Of a DNA stretch of 64,000 bases, positions 1-10,080 are shown piece after piece. Where the stretch lies: contig OX457057.1 of assembly GCA_949752795.1 (NCBI GenBank), forward strand, positions 160,433,980-160,497,979. The letters are read 5' to 3'. Source of the DNA: Hyperoodon ampullatus. Lineage: Eukaryota; Chordata; Mammalia; Artiodactyla; Ziphiidae. Position 1 is the first letter of the stretch, and each line of letters opens with the position of its first letter. The notes below the pieces were generated by a model. The model was not told the DNA's origin. It worked only from the letters and a program-made list of their open reading frames with translations, and did no database searches. Both the position numbers and the translations under genes were made by a program.

Positions 1-180
1 AAACAACAAGATCCGACTGTATAGCACAGGGAACTATATTCAATATCCTGTGATAAACCATAATGGAAAAGAATATGAAAAAGAATATATATATGTATAA
101 CTGAATCACTTTGCTATAAAGCAGAAATTAACACAACATTGTAAATCAACTATACTTCAATAAAATAAATTTTTTAAAAA
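1..180 (+). mobile_element. L1 3' end (LINE-1 tail), running in from upstream
   Basis: The stretch resembles the 3' untranslated tail of artiodactyl/cetacean L1 elements: a phrase about a cell of low complexity followed by AACATTGTAAATCAACTATACTTCAATAAAA and a poly-A run at about 173-182. A very similar tail occurs again at 60905-60955 and 62650-62720. Only the last ~180 bases are in the window, so the body of the element lies before base 1. It is non-coding here and sits in the KIAA1614 intron. Confidence 0.8.
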
Positions 181-2867
181 AAGAATGGCTGCTGTGGGAT
201 ACGCCTCATTGAACACCTTTGAAAAGATTGGGTGGAGGTGTGCAGAGCTTCCCTAGGACGTCGACTCCTTACAGAGAGAGCAAAAAGGCTCTGTCTTTGC
301 CTTCCTGAAGAAGGAGGACAAAAAAAATCCTTGTGGGCTGTCACTCTGCTAGCACTGCATGTGTGGGGGCAGGTGACCAAGACACCCCCATCTAGGGGGA
401 CAGTGGCCTGCTCCACTCTGGGGGCCATGGAGGAGGGCTTCCTCTTCTTGAATTTCAGCCCAACTCCTCAAAGATGAATGGTCTTGAGCAAATTAACTTT
501 CTTGAGCCTCTTTATTCACAAAGGTTGGTACCATAATGAGATTTTCCTGTGTGGGGTGTATGTGAGTGTGACAATGACATGCATGACGACTGCAGGCAGC
601 ACTAGCTGTGAGGCAGGGCTTGAAGTGTTAGCATCCTTCCTTCTCCACCAGGACTTAGGACCCTAGATACTTCAGGAGCACGGTACGTAGTTGAAAACAC
701 TGGTGAGTGGTTAAATGAAACTTCTTTCTTTTTAGTTGTAGTCTTGGCAGGTTTGGGAGTGGCGAGGGGTTCCCTCTAGTTTTCCTTTGCGTCTGTATGT
801 CTGAGTTGGTGGGCAGGATGGGGAGTGGCGGGGGGTACGCAGGACGGACAGGGGCTTGGCTAGTCTTCATTACACCCTTGCCCGGGGGAGTCCTCAGTTA
901 CATCTGCAGCCCTGAAGATCCTGGGGAGATGCAGGAGAGTTTCTTCTCCCAAGCTCACCCCCAGGGCTCCTCATGACCCCCTGAGACTAGGACCAGAAGA
1001 TCCAGAACCCAACCAAGGAGCCAGAATGATCTCCAGACCCCCTCACCAGGCTACCCGTGTAGCAGGCCACAGCACACAGCAACGTCGCAGCACTGCCAGA
1101 AGACAGGGTCATCCTACCAGGGAGGGAGTGGACGTGGCAGGAGGGAGACAGCGAATGTCCCTCCATTTCCTACTGCCTTACCTAAAACCTAAATTCCAAG
1201 GCTCTCCATAAGTGGTCTCAGCCTGTGTCCTGATAGCATCTTCCACACAACCCACCTCACACCTCTCCCATGCACTTCTGCAAGCCTTACCCAGTTGGAA
1301 GGTCCTCTCCTGGCTCCATCCAGATCCTCTGAAGCCCACAGGGGTGTCCAGCCCTTGGTGAGCCCTCACTTACACCCATGCATGCACGCTTCTGCCAAAC
1401 ATTTTCTGAGTGCCTGTTCCGTGCTGATACTCAGCAGGTACCGGGTCCCAGAGATAAGAACAGCATGGTCTTTGGCCCTAAGAAGCTCCAGAAGGAGATC
1501 CACCAGCAACAGCTATGGCCAAAGTTGGTGTAAGCACAGTGGGCAGTGAGGGCAAAATGGGAATTCCTTCTGAAATTACACACAGTAGTAGGACCACAGG
1601 AGAGTCTTCCAAAATGCTAGGTAACAAATTAAGTTTTAAAAGCCCAAGATTTTCTCACAGCTGTGGGCCTGAGCACTTGAGCCACAGGCCAGGCCTCTGA
1701 AATACTTGAGGGTTCCCTGTCTGCCCCTTCTTTAAACTGGAGTCTGCAAACAGCTTTGGAGCAGGGAGTTTTGACCACTAGCTATCTCAACAGGGGCCTG
1801 AAAATTGGGACCCACCAAAGTCTGAGTTGCTGCCGGCTGGCACCCTGTCCCTTCTTTCCTTGTGACGAGGTGTGTACACAGAGACTGGGCTCCCCGTTAT
1901 GAGCCTCAGTTTCTGTATCTGTTGATGGAGATGGGCACGATGCCACCACGGGGATGGGGGGAAATCAACAACCTAGGAAATCCTCTGAGCTTCCTTCATC
2001 ATTACAGCACAATGAAACCACCCCAGAGACCCTCTCCATTTATCCCACAGCGGAGCAGTAGTTAAAGTCCCTGCAGACACACTTCAGGATCTGGGCCCCC
2101 CAAGATCACACACATGAAAAGGCCCTGATTTGAAGCCGAGTGGGCCTGGGTCACATAGCACTGCCTCTCCAGTGAGACTGTCAAGGAAGGCCCTGGGCCT
2201 CAGGATGCGTGCAGCAGCCCAAGGCTGAGTGCCTTTTTGTAAAAAGCTGACTCCCTTTCGGTGCGGGGCCTGGGGTGAGCATTGTACTGACTGCTGCTGC
2301 TCCTCTGGTTTCACGTACTTCTTGCACAAGCGGGGCAATCTGTAATCCTGATACGCCCTCTCAGAGCCTCAAGAAGGGGAGAGGCCAAGTGGATCCTGGC
2401 CATTTTACAGAGAGCAGGGACGGGACACCATGGGTTGCTAAGAACGGATGAGGGCAGAGCCAGCCCTGAGCAGAGGATCCTTCACTTCCCCCCCGCCCCC
2501 CATCTCCAATAAGTCCAGTGCCCAGACACAGCCATGAGCAAGGTCGCTGACAGCACTGACCCTGCTGGCCACCTCTGAAGTGCTTACGTCTCACCTCATC
2601 CTCTCCCCACCCCCAGTCAATCCCATTTCCTGAATCATGTCAACAGTGACTTAGGAGAGAAACAAGCTTATCCCATGGAGGCTGCCATTCACCATTCTTT
2701 GTCTATATTTGAGAATACCAGGCTGGGGGAGGCCGAGGATCCCCGGATCCCTAACCGAAGGCATGGCCTGTGGGGACAGATTGTGGCAGTGCTGCTTCAT
2801 GGTTAGAGCACAGCCTTTGGCACCGAGCAGCTTTGACTGTGAACCCTGACTCCAAAACTTAACAGCT

Positions 2868-3072
2868 GGGGCTTCCCTGGTGGCGCAGTGGTTGAGAGTC
2901 CGCCTGCCGATGCAGGGGACATGGGTTTGTGCCCCGGTCCGGGAAGATCCCACATGCCACAGAGCGGCTGGGCCCGTGAGCCGTGGCTGCTGAGCCTGCG
3001 CGTCTGGAGCCTGTGCTCCACAACGGAAGAGGCCACAACAGTGAGAGGCCTGCGTACCGCAAAAAAAAAAAA
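2868..3072 (+). mobile_element. CHR-family tRNA-derived SINE with target-site duplication
   Basis: A full-length copy with the tRNA-like head (A-box region GTGGCGCAGTGGTTGAGAGT, B-box region GGTTTGTGCCC), a body ending GAGAGGCCTGCGTACCGC, and a poly-A tail. It is flanked by the 14-bp direct repeat AAAACTTAACAGCT (2854-2867 and 3073-3086), the expected L1-mediated target-site duplication. The open frames across it (up to 149 codons on the minus strand) are SINE translations, not genes. Confidence 0.95.
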
Positions 3073-3918
3073 AAAACTTAACAGCTATATGACTGGGCAA
3101 GTCACTTAGCCTCCCCCCAGAGGGGTCTCTGTCAGTGAAACAGGAACAATCAATAGGGTTCGTTATCAGGATAAAGTGAGGGTGTGGTGCAGCACAAGGT
3201 CTGGGAATTGAGTTTCAGTGTGGTCTTCTGGAGGGAGGGACCACCAGGTTGTTCCGGTCCTTTGGGACGGAGTCTCCTCTTGCCCCTCAGTAGAGGGGAC
3301 AACCATTCGGTCCTGGGGCATTTCTGGTGTTCCCTCGGCATCTCAGGGGTCTCGCCTCCACGGTCAACTCTCCCTGTGACCACTGCAATGAGCTGGGCCA
3401 GACAGTGACTACTGTCTTGGTCTCTGCTGTCACCATCATTTCAGGGCTTCTTGTCTTATCACCATGCAGAGCAGTAACAATTGAGGACATAATACGTGTG
3501 GGGTTAACTTGGTCACAGGGGTTATTTGGTTGCAACACTGAACTACACTGATGCTAAGTTTGACTGGGTGTGAAACCGGACCTTTTATGCCTCAAACACT
3601 GAGAAGATCTGAGGGGCTCACTGCCCGAGCACGTCCTGACTGATGTCCTGGCCCCTTCAGGATGGCCATCATGATGGTGACCACAGTCTCAGAGTCTACA
3701 CTACCCAGTGTCCTCAGCCCCTCAGTACACAAAGCCCCAGGACCCTGGTCCCATGTGGCTAGGGGTAAAGAGCTGAGGGAAGTGTGCCTTATTTCAAAGG
3801 TCTCTTGGGGAGTTCAGCTATACAGAAGGAGCATCAGTAAATCCATCCTGCTTAGGGGAGAGATGGAGCCTGCAGTGTCTTAGGGACCACTTTAGTATCT
3901 GACCAGGAGACTCAGGAA

Positions 3919-4056
3919 TAGAGCCAAATGAGGAGCCCTGTCCCAGGAGGGTTCTACACATGGCTGACCTTTCTCCCATCCTTGAACTAGGGGAGATGGG
4001 AGAAAGCTCAGCCATGTGTAGAGCCCTCCTGGGACAGGGCTCCTCATTTGGCTCTA
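3919..4056. repeat. Near-perfect inverted repeat, 62-bp arms
   Basis: The arm at 3919-3980 is the reverse complement of 3995-4056, with only two mismatches by eye (about 60/62 paired), separated by a 14-base spacer (CTTGAACTAGGGGA). Transcribed in either direction it would fold into a long hairpin. The arms do not look like any SINE or L1 I recognise. It lies inside KIAA1614 intron 3. Confidence 0.93.
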
Positions 4057-4529
4057 GAGGTATGCTCTCTGGCCCTTCAGCCTGGGTATCTACTCAGCAG
4101 GGGCCTGAGTATAGATCACCAATAAAGGTCCGTGGGGCACTGTGAATGAATGACCTTCCAAACAAGCCAGAAGACAGTTTTTCCCATGCCAACTCTATGC
4201 CCGGATATACGCTGGGCACCAACCTCATTCCACACACACATTCTCTCCCTTCATACATAGACATTGAGATCATCATACAATACACATAAGCACACACCTA
4301 CACATCCTACGCCGACACCCACATACCTTATCCAAACCCTAACCTGCTGCAGATGGTCTGGAAGGTGAAACAATAGTCCAGAAATCCCTACCCTGAGGAT
4401 TCTACACAAATGCCATCTCCTCACAGGACTGGGGGAAAGTCCCTCCCAGTCCCATGGTTGAGGTTCTTTTCCTTTAAGATGCGTGTTTTTATTATTTGTT
4501 ATCCAACACGAGAGTCAGGAGCTCTGGCT

Positions 4530-5300
4530 TCTCCTTTCAGTAGTGACCTCTGGACAAATCCCCCGTGGCCATCTTGCAGCTGAGACTTCCTCCCCGCACC
4601 CCACCCCCCCGCCCCTGCCCAGGTAAGAAACGGTGGGAGTGGCGGGGGAGGAGCAGCTGCAGAAGAAGAGGCCCCACCTCCTCTGGGCACAAGGTCTGTG
4701 GGCCCAGGCTGCATCCTTTACGGCCCCCCAGGGAAGGACGAGGGGACAGGGCGGGGGTCAGGGTATCGCTGAGGACCACAGTCACACCCCTCCATATCGC
4801 GGCCGGGCTAGGAGGGGATATGAGGAGAGGCTGACCGCAGTGGCCGTGGAGGCGGGAAGAGACCCCTGGCAGGAGGGGGGCAGGCACGACTCCAAATTGT
4901 AAACAACGAGGGAGGAAGGAGACAGAGAGCCCCCTCTCCGCCAGGCCCTCAGCCGACTCCACTGAGAAGGCCAGTGGCCAGGCAGAGGCTGAACCCCCGG
5001 AACCTGGGCAGCCCTCGCATTGTGAAAGCAGGACTGGGGGGCCCTGTCCACGTGTTCTGAAAGGGAGGGAGGTCAATAAGTGGAATTTATCAGGCAGGGA
5101 GGGGCCTGATCATGGAGAAGTGACACTGCTGACCTCTGCCCTCAGCAGAAACCACGAGACCCTCAGGAGGGTGACGTCACTGCATGGCTGAGGAAATGGG
5201 GCCGCTCCCAGCTCCGGGACCTCTCTCAGCTTCACGTGCCAGGTGCGCAGCAAAGACTGAGGAGGAGGCCGAGGCCTGGGCACCACCAGCTCAGGCCTAC
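4530..5300. promoter_or_regulatory. CpG-rich patch with CRE and E-box motifs; candidate regulatory element
   Basis: This segment is richer in G+C and CpG than the surrounding intron. It carries a perfect palindromic cAMP-response element TGACGTCA at 5172-5179 and two CACGTG E-boxes at 5049-5054 and 5233-5238. A good splice-donor-like CAG/GTAAGA occurs on the plus strand at 4620-4627 after a C-rich tract. A 179-codon open frame on the minus strand (4537-5076) shows no recognisable domain and is probably a GC-rich coincidence. Enhancer or alternative-promoter function is inferred. Confidence 0.35.
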
Positions 5301-5504
5301 AGATGGCTCCTCACCCTGCCCGGAGGGTAGTCGTCTCACCTGCCTGGTCGGGACACTGCCCCAGCCCCATCCCAGGCCCAGCTTCCCAGAGCCATTCGTG
5401 GAGGGGCTAGAGCAAAGTCAGGGAGGCTGGGGGCAGTGAAGGCCTTTACACAACCCAACGCACCCCCTGATTGGGAAAGGAACTGGTGGAGTAATAGCCT
5501 TGCA

Positions 5505-5680
5505 TTCGGATCTTTTCCCTAAGGATTTTCGCATCCATTATCTTGTGTTCAGCCTCACAACAGTCCTGAGAAGTATCAATACACCACACAAGTATTACTT
5601 GGCCCACTTTAAAGATAAAGAGACGGAGGCTGGGGCAGGGAAATGAGTCCCAAGTCACAGAGCAGGTCGTTTGCAAAGTT
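5505..5680 (+). repeat. MIR-type ancient SINE fragment
   Basis: It has the MIR-like order: CATTATCTTGTGTTCAGCC, then CAACAGTCCTGAGAAGTA, then ACTTTAAAGATAAAGAGACGGAGGC, then CAAGTCACAGAGC. It is degenerate and has no clear target-site duplication. Confidence 0.6.
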
Positions 5681-5923
5681 CTCTTCACTGTGCTCCGTGC
5701 CCCATGGTTTTGCACAAGTAGCAGGGGCACAGCCTAGGCCACGGGGGTGACTGGTGCCTTCTAAGAGGTCTCCGGGAGGAGCCACAGCCACCTGTGCTGC
5801 AGGGTTTGCCTGCCCTCTCGCTCTCTCGAGGTCTCCTGCTCTCCCAATGCTGTGTAAATGAAGGTACAGGGACAACTGCCGGGAGGGAGGGAGAGATAGA
5901 AGATATGTGCTCTGAGCTCTTAC

Positions 5924-5987
5924 CTGCTCTGGTCAGCATCCTGCAGGGAGATGCCGGAGTCCCAGTCCACGTCCCCTGCTAGTCGCT
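5924..5987 (-). CDS. KIAA1614: KIAA1614 coding exon 3
   Basis: A 64-nt internal exon. On the minus strand the acceptor reads TCCTAG before 5987 and the donor is AGCAG/GTAAGAG at 5924/5923. The exon enters with one base carried from exon 2, encodes residues 332-352 (ERLAGDVDWDSGISLQDADQS) and leaves with two bases of the next codon. The reading frame is open and in phase with exon 2, and the segment matches my recollection of the human KIAA1614 protein around the DVDWDSGISLQ stretch, which is what identified this short exon. The protein has no established biochemical function. The acidic, serine-containing motif could be a modification site, but that is inference. The next exon was not found in the window. 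Confidence 0.88.
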
Positions 5988-6658
5988 CTAGGACCCAGAA
6001 CAGAAGCAGAGATCAGGGCAGAGCCAGAAACTGGGCTCTCAGCTGCCACTTGAGAAGCATGGAGGAGAAAGTTTTCTCCAGAAGCCATTTACTCCCCAGA
6101 TGACTCCGACCCCGGAGGCAGAGGCATAGCCTGTCGTGGTGACTGCTGGTGGGCACTGTCATGCATGAGCTGAGAGGTGCACCGGGGTCCCCTCCGGCGC
6201 TGGGTGAGGGAAGAAGGAAGGGAAAAAGCTGCCTCTGAGGGCTGAACGCTGCGCTCAGACTGACAGGAGGCTAACCCTGTTTGTGGAGAAGGGCTCCTAC
6301 CAAGAGGACAGTGAGGTCCACTGTGGGCTGAGGATGTGTCATCTGAGGGACGTGCAAAAAGCTACTCTAGAAAGAGCTACAAGCCACAGGGAAGAAACCG
6401 TGGTAGCCTCCACCCCGAGGATAGAGGATGGCCTCCCATCGGTCTGGGGGATCTGGGGGGACTTTAGCAGATGGGGCTGAGGTGGTAAAGAATCTCTGTC
6501 AAAGCCAAGACTAAGCAGACATCCTGATGAGTTTGGTGACAGCCAGCCGTGCTCTCCCCCTTTCCCGCCCCACCCTTCCGCGGTAACCGCCCTCCCCCTT
6601 GCCTTCTCCTGGACTCCCTCCTGTGTCTCCACCACCACACCCACAGAGTGGGCCTTAC
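5988..6658 (-). other. KIAA1614: KIAA1614 intron 2
   Basis: A 671-bp intron between the exon 2 donor (CCAG/GTAAGG, GT at 6658-6657) and the exon 3 acceptor (AG at 5989-5988). The frame of exon 2 stays open for another 107 codons into this intron before a stop, so an intron-retained transcript would yield an extended protein, but the downstream residues do not resemble the family. No repeat is recognised. Confidence 0.85.
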
Positions 6659-7605
6659 CTGGCACAGCTCTGTCCCGGGGTGAAGTCCAGGCTGGGCTTT
6701 CCGCCTTGGAGGGGCTCTGCCCCCCGACACTTAGCATCTCCTGCAGCAGAAGGCGGTTCCTCTCCACGCGGTCAGACAGGGACAAGGTGCTGCCCCCGGT
6801 GCCCAGGGTCCCCAGGTCTCCAGCTCTCCAGAGCTCCCCCAGCAGGGCTGGCCTGGGGACGAAGTCCTCCTCGGACGTCAGAGACAAGCTGTCCAGGTCT
6901 TGCTGTGTGACGAGACCACCCTGCAGGGGGTATGACCTTCCTTTCCTCAGGCTGGGCCTGTGGGTGGTTTTGTTACAAGGACCAGAGCCCTCAGGCTGGC
7001 TTGGAGTGACTCTGTGCATGGGGCTCTCTTGCAAAGAGCTGGGCCCTGGCAGCACAGCCCTGTCGTGGTCAGGCAGTGTCCGTACTGCTTCTGGAGGCCA
7101 CGGGCTCCTCCTGTTCCAGCTCTGGAGCCCAGAGGCAGGCGACCTGGGAGGCCCGGGGGCCCCGTTCCTGGTGGACTCCTCCTCAGTGACACTGCTGTCC
7201 AGCAGCCCATCGTTTGGTTTCTGAGCATGATGGACCACCACGGCATCAGGTAGGGAAGACCCTTCTGATGGAGTCCTGGATCCACCCACCTTGACTCGTC
7301 TGCATTTGGGTTTCTTGAGGGATGGCCGCTCGTGAGAAGTGAGGCAGGGGCTTGACCCCTGTTTGCCTGCTGTCATCTTCTCCTTCAAGGCCCTCACCTT
7401 GGACTCCAGCACAGAGGGGCCTTGGAGCTGTATCCCCTGTGCCCCAGGAGCCTGGGGGGCCATCAGGCTGGGTGTTCTGTCTTCTCGAGGACAGGACCAG
7501 TGTCTTGGGAGGTGTCCATTCTCTGGCTGTGGCTCAGGGCCACTCCTCTCCACAGCTGAGGTCACCTCCATGGAGCTGGCTGTTCTGCTCCCTATTTTGG
7601 GTCCT
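6659..7605 (-). CDS. KIAA1614: KIAA1614 coding exon 2 (large N-terminal exon)
   Basis: A 947-nt exon encoding residues 16-331 of the uncharacterised protein KIAA1614. On the minus strand the acceptor is a pyrimidine tract ending CTCCTCCAG before 7605, and the donor is CCAG/GTAAGG at 6659/6658. The first codons read [11 protein letters not shown], so the ATG at 7571 is internal (residue 28) and the real start is in the upstream exon at 9358. The protein is rich in Ser, Pro, Arg and Gly and looks largely disordered. Two short helix-prone stretches stand out: [13 protein letters not shown] (residues 81-93) and [18 protein letters not shown] (residues 290-307), both typical of short coiled-coil or binding segments. 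No catalytic domain, signal peptide or membrane segment is visible. Identification rests on recalled similarity to human KIAA1614 plus its neighbour XPR1. Function is unknown, and the rest of the gene lies before base 1. Confidence 0.93.
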
Positions 7606-9311
7606 CTGGAGGAGAAAACAGACAGAGCTTCTTAGACCCAGCACCTGGCTAGCTCCAACAACCTCCTGGGTCCCCAAAGTGCCTTGGGATAGAGCCCTGT
7701 CCAGAGAAAAATAACTTGGGGTCAGAGCAGGGGATGCCCCCTAGACAATGTGAAAGCACCTCGAAGAGTACAAATCATTGGATGGTACACATAAGTTATT
7801 ACTGAGTTTTTTCTTCCAAGTCTAAGTAGTGTTCTCGTTTTTCTACCCCCATTTTACACGTGGGGCACAGTGGAGAGTCAAACAACAACCAATCTTCTGC
7901 CCAGTGTGGACCAGAGTGAAAATGGGGGCCAGATTTCCCAGTCCCTGGCCTCTTGCTTTCCTGATAGGTGTCAGGCCTCAGAGGAGGATGGCAACATCTG
8001 CTAAGGGCCAACAAGCTCTTCCCTTTCCAAGGGGAGCCAATGAAGAGGATGGACTTCAGGAAGATACCACCCAGGATCTGACCCTCTGGCAGAAGGGGCC
8101 CCCTGTGCTCAAACCACAGGAGCACAGCATGGGGCTGTGCCCACAGGGTGGCCAGGATCAGGCACCAATGCCTATCAGCATCTGCTCTGTGCCAGGCAGG
8201 CCTGCAAGCACTTTCAAACATGCTCTCGCAAATAATCCTCATGCAGTGCTGCCAGAACAGGATTATTATCCTCATTTTTACAGAGAAACTGAGGCACAGA
8301 GAGATTAGGTGACACGGGAGCTAAGGGAGGCCCAGTTGGGAATGCAAAGCTTCTCCTCCCAAGGCCAGGGCTCTTCCCAAGCACTCAGTGACCGTGTACC
8401 CCCATTCCCCTACTCCTATGAGAATACTGGTCTAGACAGGTTAAGTGACTTGCCCAAATTACACAGCCCCTTGGTGGCACGGCTGATGTCAATGTCTTCA
8501 GAGGGAACAAAAGTGAGCACGAGATTTCACTCACCAAGTTGTTCTGTGCACACATACCTGCCACAATGTCTTAATATTTATCCTGCTCTCTGAGAATATG
8601 CTCCGTCTCCGTCATACATCTAGTTATGTCCCACTTGAAGTAAACTGCGTGTATTTACATAAATACATGCATCCATATTGACACAAATTACAAACAAGAA
8701 GTTATTCACCTTATATATTGGCCAACGATTCACCACAGAATTCTCTTAAATGCCAAGTCCTTCTAGAGTCACTTACTACAATTCAATTTTTACGTTTCAG
8801 GAATACACATATTTCACCAAGCAAAATACACGCACAGTGTGTATGTTACCTCAGTTTTAAACCTGTGAAGTTTAAGGCCTATCTTTGGGAGGAAGAGATC
8901 ATTTACTACACTAGTTAATCTAGAAGTTACCAGCTTTGTCTTGGCAGCCCGGCCACCCGTTCCTCTCTTCTAAGGTTCAATCCAGAAAGCAGGGGATGTG
9001 AAGGTAATGGGAGCAATTTCAGTCACATTACAAGAACTTTCTTTCGGGTAAACTCGAACAGCATTCCAGAGATCATCCATCTCCGGAGACCTGGAAGGAT
9101 GCGACCTTCCCCTGGGGAACAGTGGGTGTCGACTTGTGCGGCTCGGCACCGCCGAAGTCTACGGCCCAAGTGCTGTACTTCTCTAAGCCGGAGACGCTGA
9201 AATGAAGACGGACGTGACGGACGGGCCTCCCTTGCGACCCTCCATTCCCTCTCCCCACTGGCGGTCCCGCCACCCCCGGCCCGCCCGTCGCCTCGCCTCC
9301 TCCGTACTCAC
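7606..9311 (-). other. KIAA1614: KIAA1614 intron 1
   Basis: A 1.7-kb intron between the exon 1 donor (TTCA/GTGAGTAC, GT at 9311-9310) and the exon 2 acceptor (AG at 7607-7606). It contains MIR relics at about 8165-8490. Its promoter-proximal end is part of the CpG island. No other coding sequence is recognised. Confidence 0.85.
8165..8490 (+). repeat. MIR-type ancient SINE relics (one fuller copy, one fragment)
   Basis: At 8165-8380: CTGTGCCAGGCAG, then CTCGCAAATAATCCTCA, then a stretch ending ACAGAGAAACTGAGGCACAGAGAG, in MIR order. A second short piece (GTTAAGTGACTTGCCCAAATTACACAGC, split over 8441-8468) is the conserved MIR core. Both are degenerate and lie in KIAA1614 intron 1. Confidence 0.65.
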
Positions 9312-10080
9312 TGAAGGCTGCCGCCGGCAGGTCGGGCCGCCGCCTCCATCCCTTCCATCCCCGGCGAGGCCGGGGCCTCCTCTCCCCCCTTCTCCCTCCC
9401 GGGCCCGCTTCGGGGACCGGGGCGCGCGGGCTCGGCCGGGGCTCCGAGAGTGCGGCCCGCAGGCCTCGGCCCTCGGGGCGCTCCCGGCTCGGTTCCCGGC
9501 TCGGCTCCCGGCTCTGCGGGCCGCCCCGGGGCTCCGAGTGGGGTCGGGCCGGAGCAGCCGACCCGCGGGCCGCGGCCTCCCTCCGGGTCCGGGGAGGGGA
9601 CGCGGGGTCGGGCGGGGAGGAAGCGGCATGGGCTGCTAGCTCATGGTTCGGCCACGAAGGGGAGAGAGGCCAAGCCCGGCGCCTTCCCAGCCGGGACGGG
9701 AAGAGGGAGCGGCAGAGCAGAAAGGAGGGGCGGCGGAAGGGGCTAGAGGAGCGGCCCTGGCCCCCACCCCGCCCCGCCGCCCTCCGCGCTCGCCGCGGCC
9801 CCGGTCCCGGACGCCCGCGCCCTCCGGAGCTGCCCCTCCCGGCGGCGGCGAGCGATGCCCTCCAGACGGCTAAGCGGCGAGCACGCCCGCGAGTTTGGGG
9901 ACTCGGACGGGGCGGGGGCTGCCTTCCGGGCCGCCGGACCTAACCTCTCGCGGCCCGGGTCGCCCAGTCCGCCCGGCGAGCGCCCGCAGCCGAGGCTTCT
10001 GGGAGAGCGCGGCCGTGGGACGCGGCTCCACGCGAGCCAAAGCTGCGGAAACACCACTTTCTCCCAGAGCTTCGCGGGAA
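9180..10080 (-). promoter_or_regulatory. KIAA1614: CpG-island promoter of KIAA1614
   Basis: About 900 bp of very high G+C with dense CpG, sharply different from both flanks. It overlaps the first coding exon (9312-9358) and extends upstream of it on the minus strand. GC boxes of the GGGCGG type occur near 9726 and 9907, and no TATA box is evident, so a dispersed CpG-island start is expected. Long open frames on both strands (for example 9202-9639 and 9183-9629) are a by-product of the composition. Exact transcription start sites cannot be set from sequence. CpG islands often fire in both directions, so a divergent plus-strand transcript is possible. Confidence 0.85.
9312..9358 (-). CDS. KIAA1614: KIAA1614 coding exon 1 (start codon)
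   Basis: Only 47 coding nucleotides: ATG at 9358-9356, encoding MEGMEAAARPAGGSL plus the first two bases of Gln16, then the donor CA/GTGAGTAC (GT at 9311-9310). Joining to exon 2 at 7605 restores a Gln codon and continues in frame as GPKIGS. This N-terminus matches my recollection of human KIAA1614 (start MEG, then an Ala-rich run and PAGGS). The start context GGGGATGG has a purine at -3 and G at +4, so it is favourable. A second in-frame ATG three codons later is possible but second choice. The exon sits inside the CpG island, as expected for a first exon. It is too short to be seen by ORF calling. Confidence 0.9.

Larger units (their letters stand above)
181..5923 (-). other. KIAA1614: KIAA1614 intron 3 (5' portion, continues outside the window)
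   Basis: This is the sequence after the exon 3 splice donor at 5923-5922 on the minus strand. I searched both strands for the next KIAA1614 exon and did not recognise one, so exon 4 is probably beyond base 1. The intron holds one young SINE, a MIR relic, a long inverted repeat and a CpG-rich patch, each listed separately. The rest is unremarkable moderately GC-rich unique sequence, and its open frames lack recognisable domains. Confidence 0.7.

Noticed and set aside
2868..2960. tRNA-like A and B boxes in the SINE heads, considered as tRNA genes
   Set aside because: They are followed by SINE bodies and poly-A tails and flanked by target-site duplications. The cloverleaf is not preserved.
2651..3100. 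149-codon open frame on the minus strand, and similar frames at 11543-11904, 29654-29954, 33857-34174, 41684-41949, 50764-51156, 57547-57879 and 58735-59031
   Set aside because: All are translations of the CHR-family SINE in one frame or another. They recur almost identically at every copy and have no independent support.
4537..5076. 179-codon minus-strand open frame in the KIAA1614 intron, tested as a possible KIAA1614 exon
   Set aside because: The residues do not resemble any part of KIAA1614 that I recall and show no domain. High G+C explains the long frame.
6339..6658. C-terminal 107 codons of the 410-codon frame starting at 7571
   Set aside because: They lie past a strong splice donor (CCAG/GTAAGG), and the protein continues correctly in the exon at 5924-5987, so this is intron.
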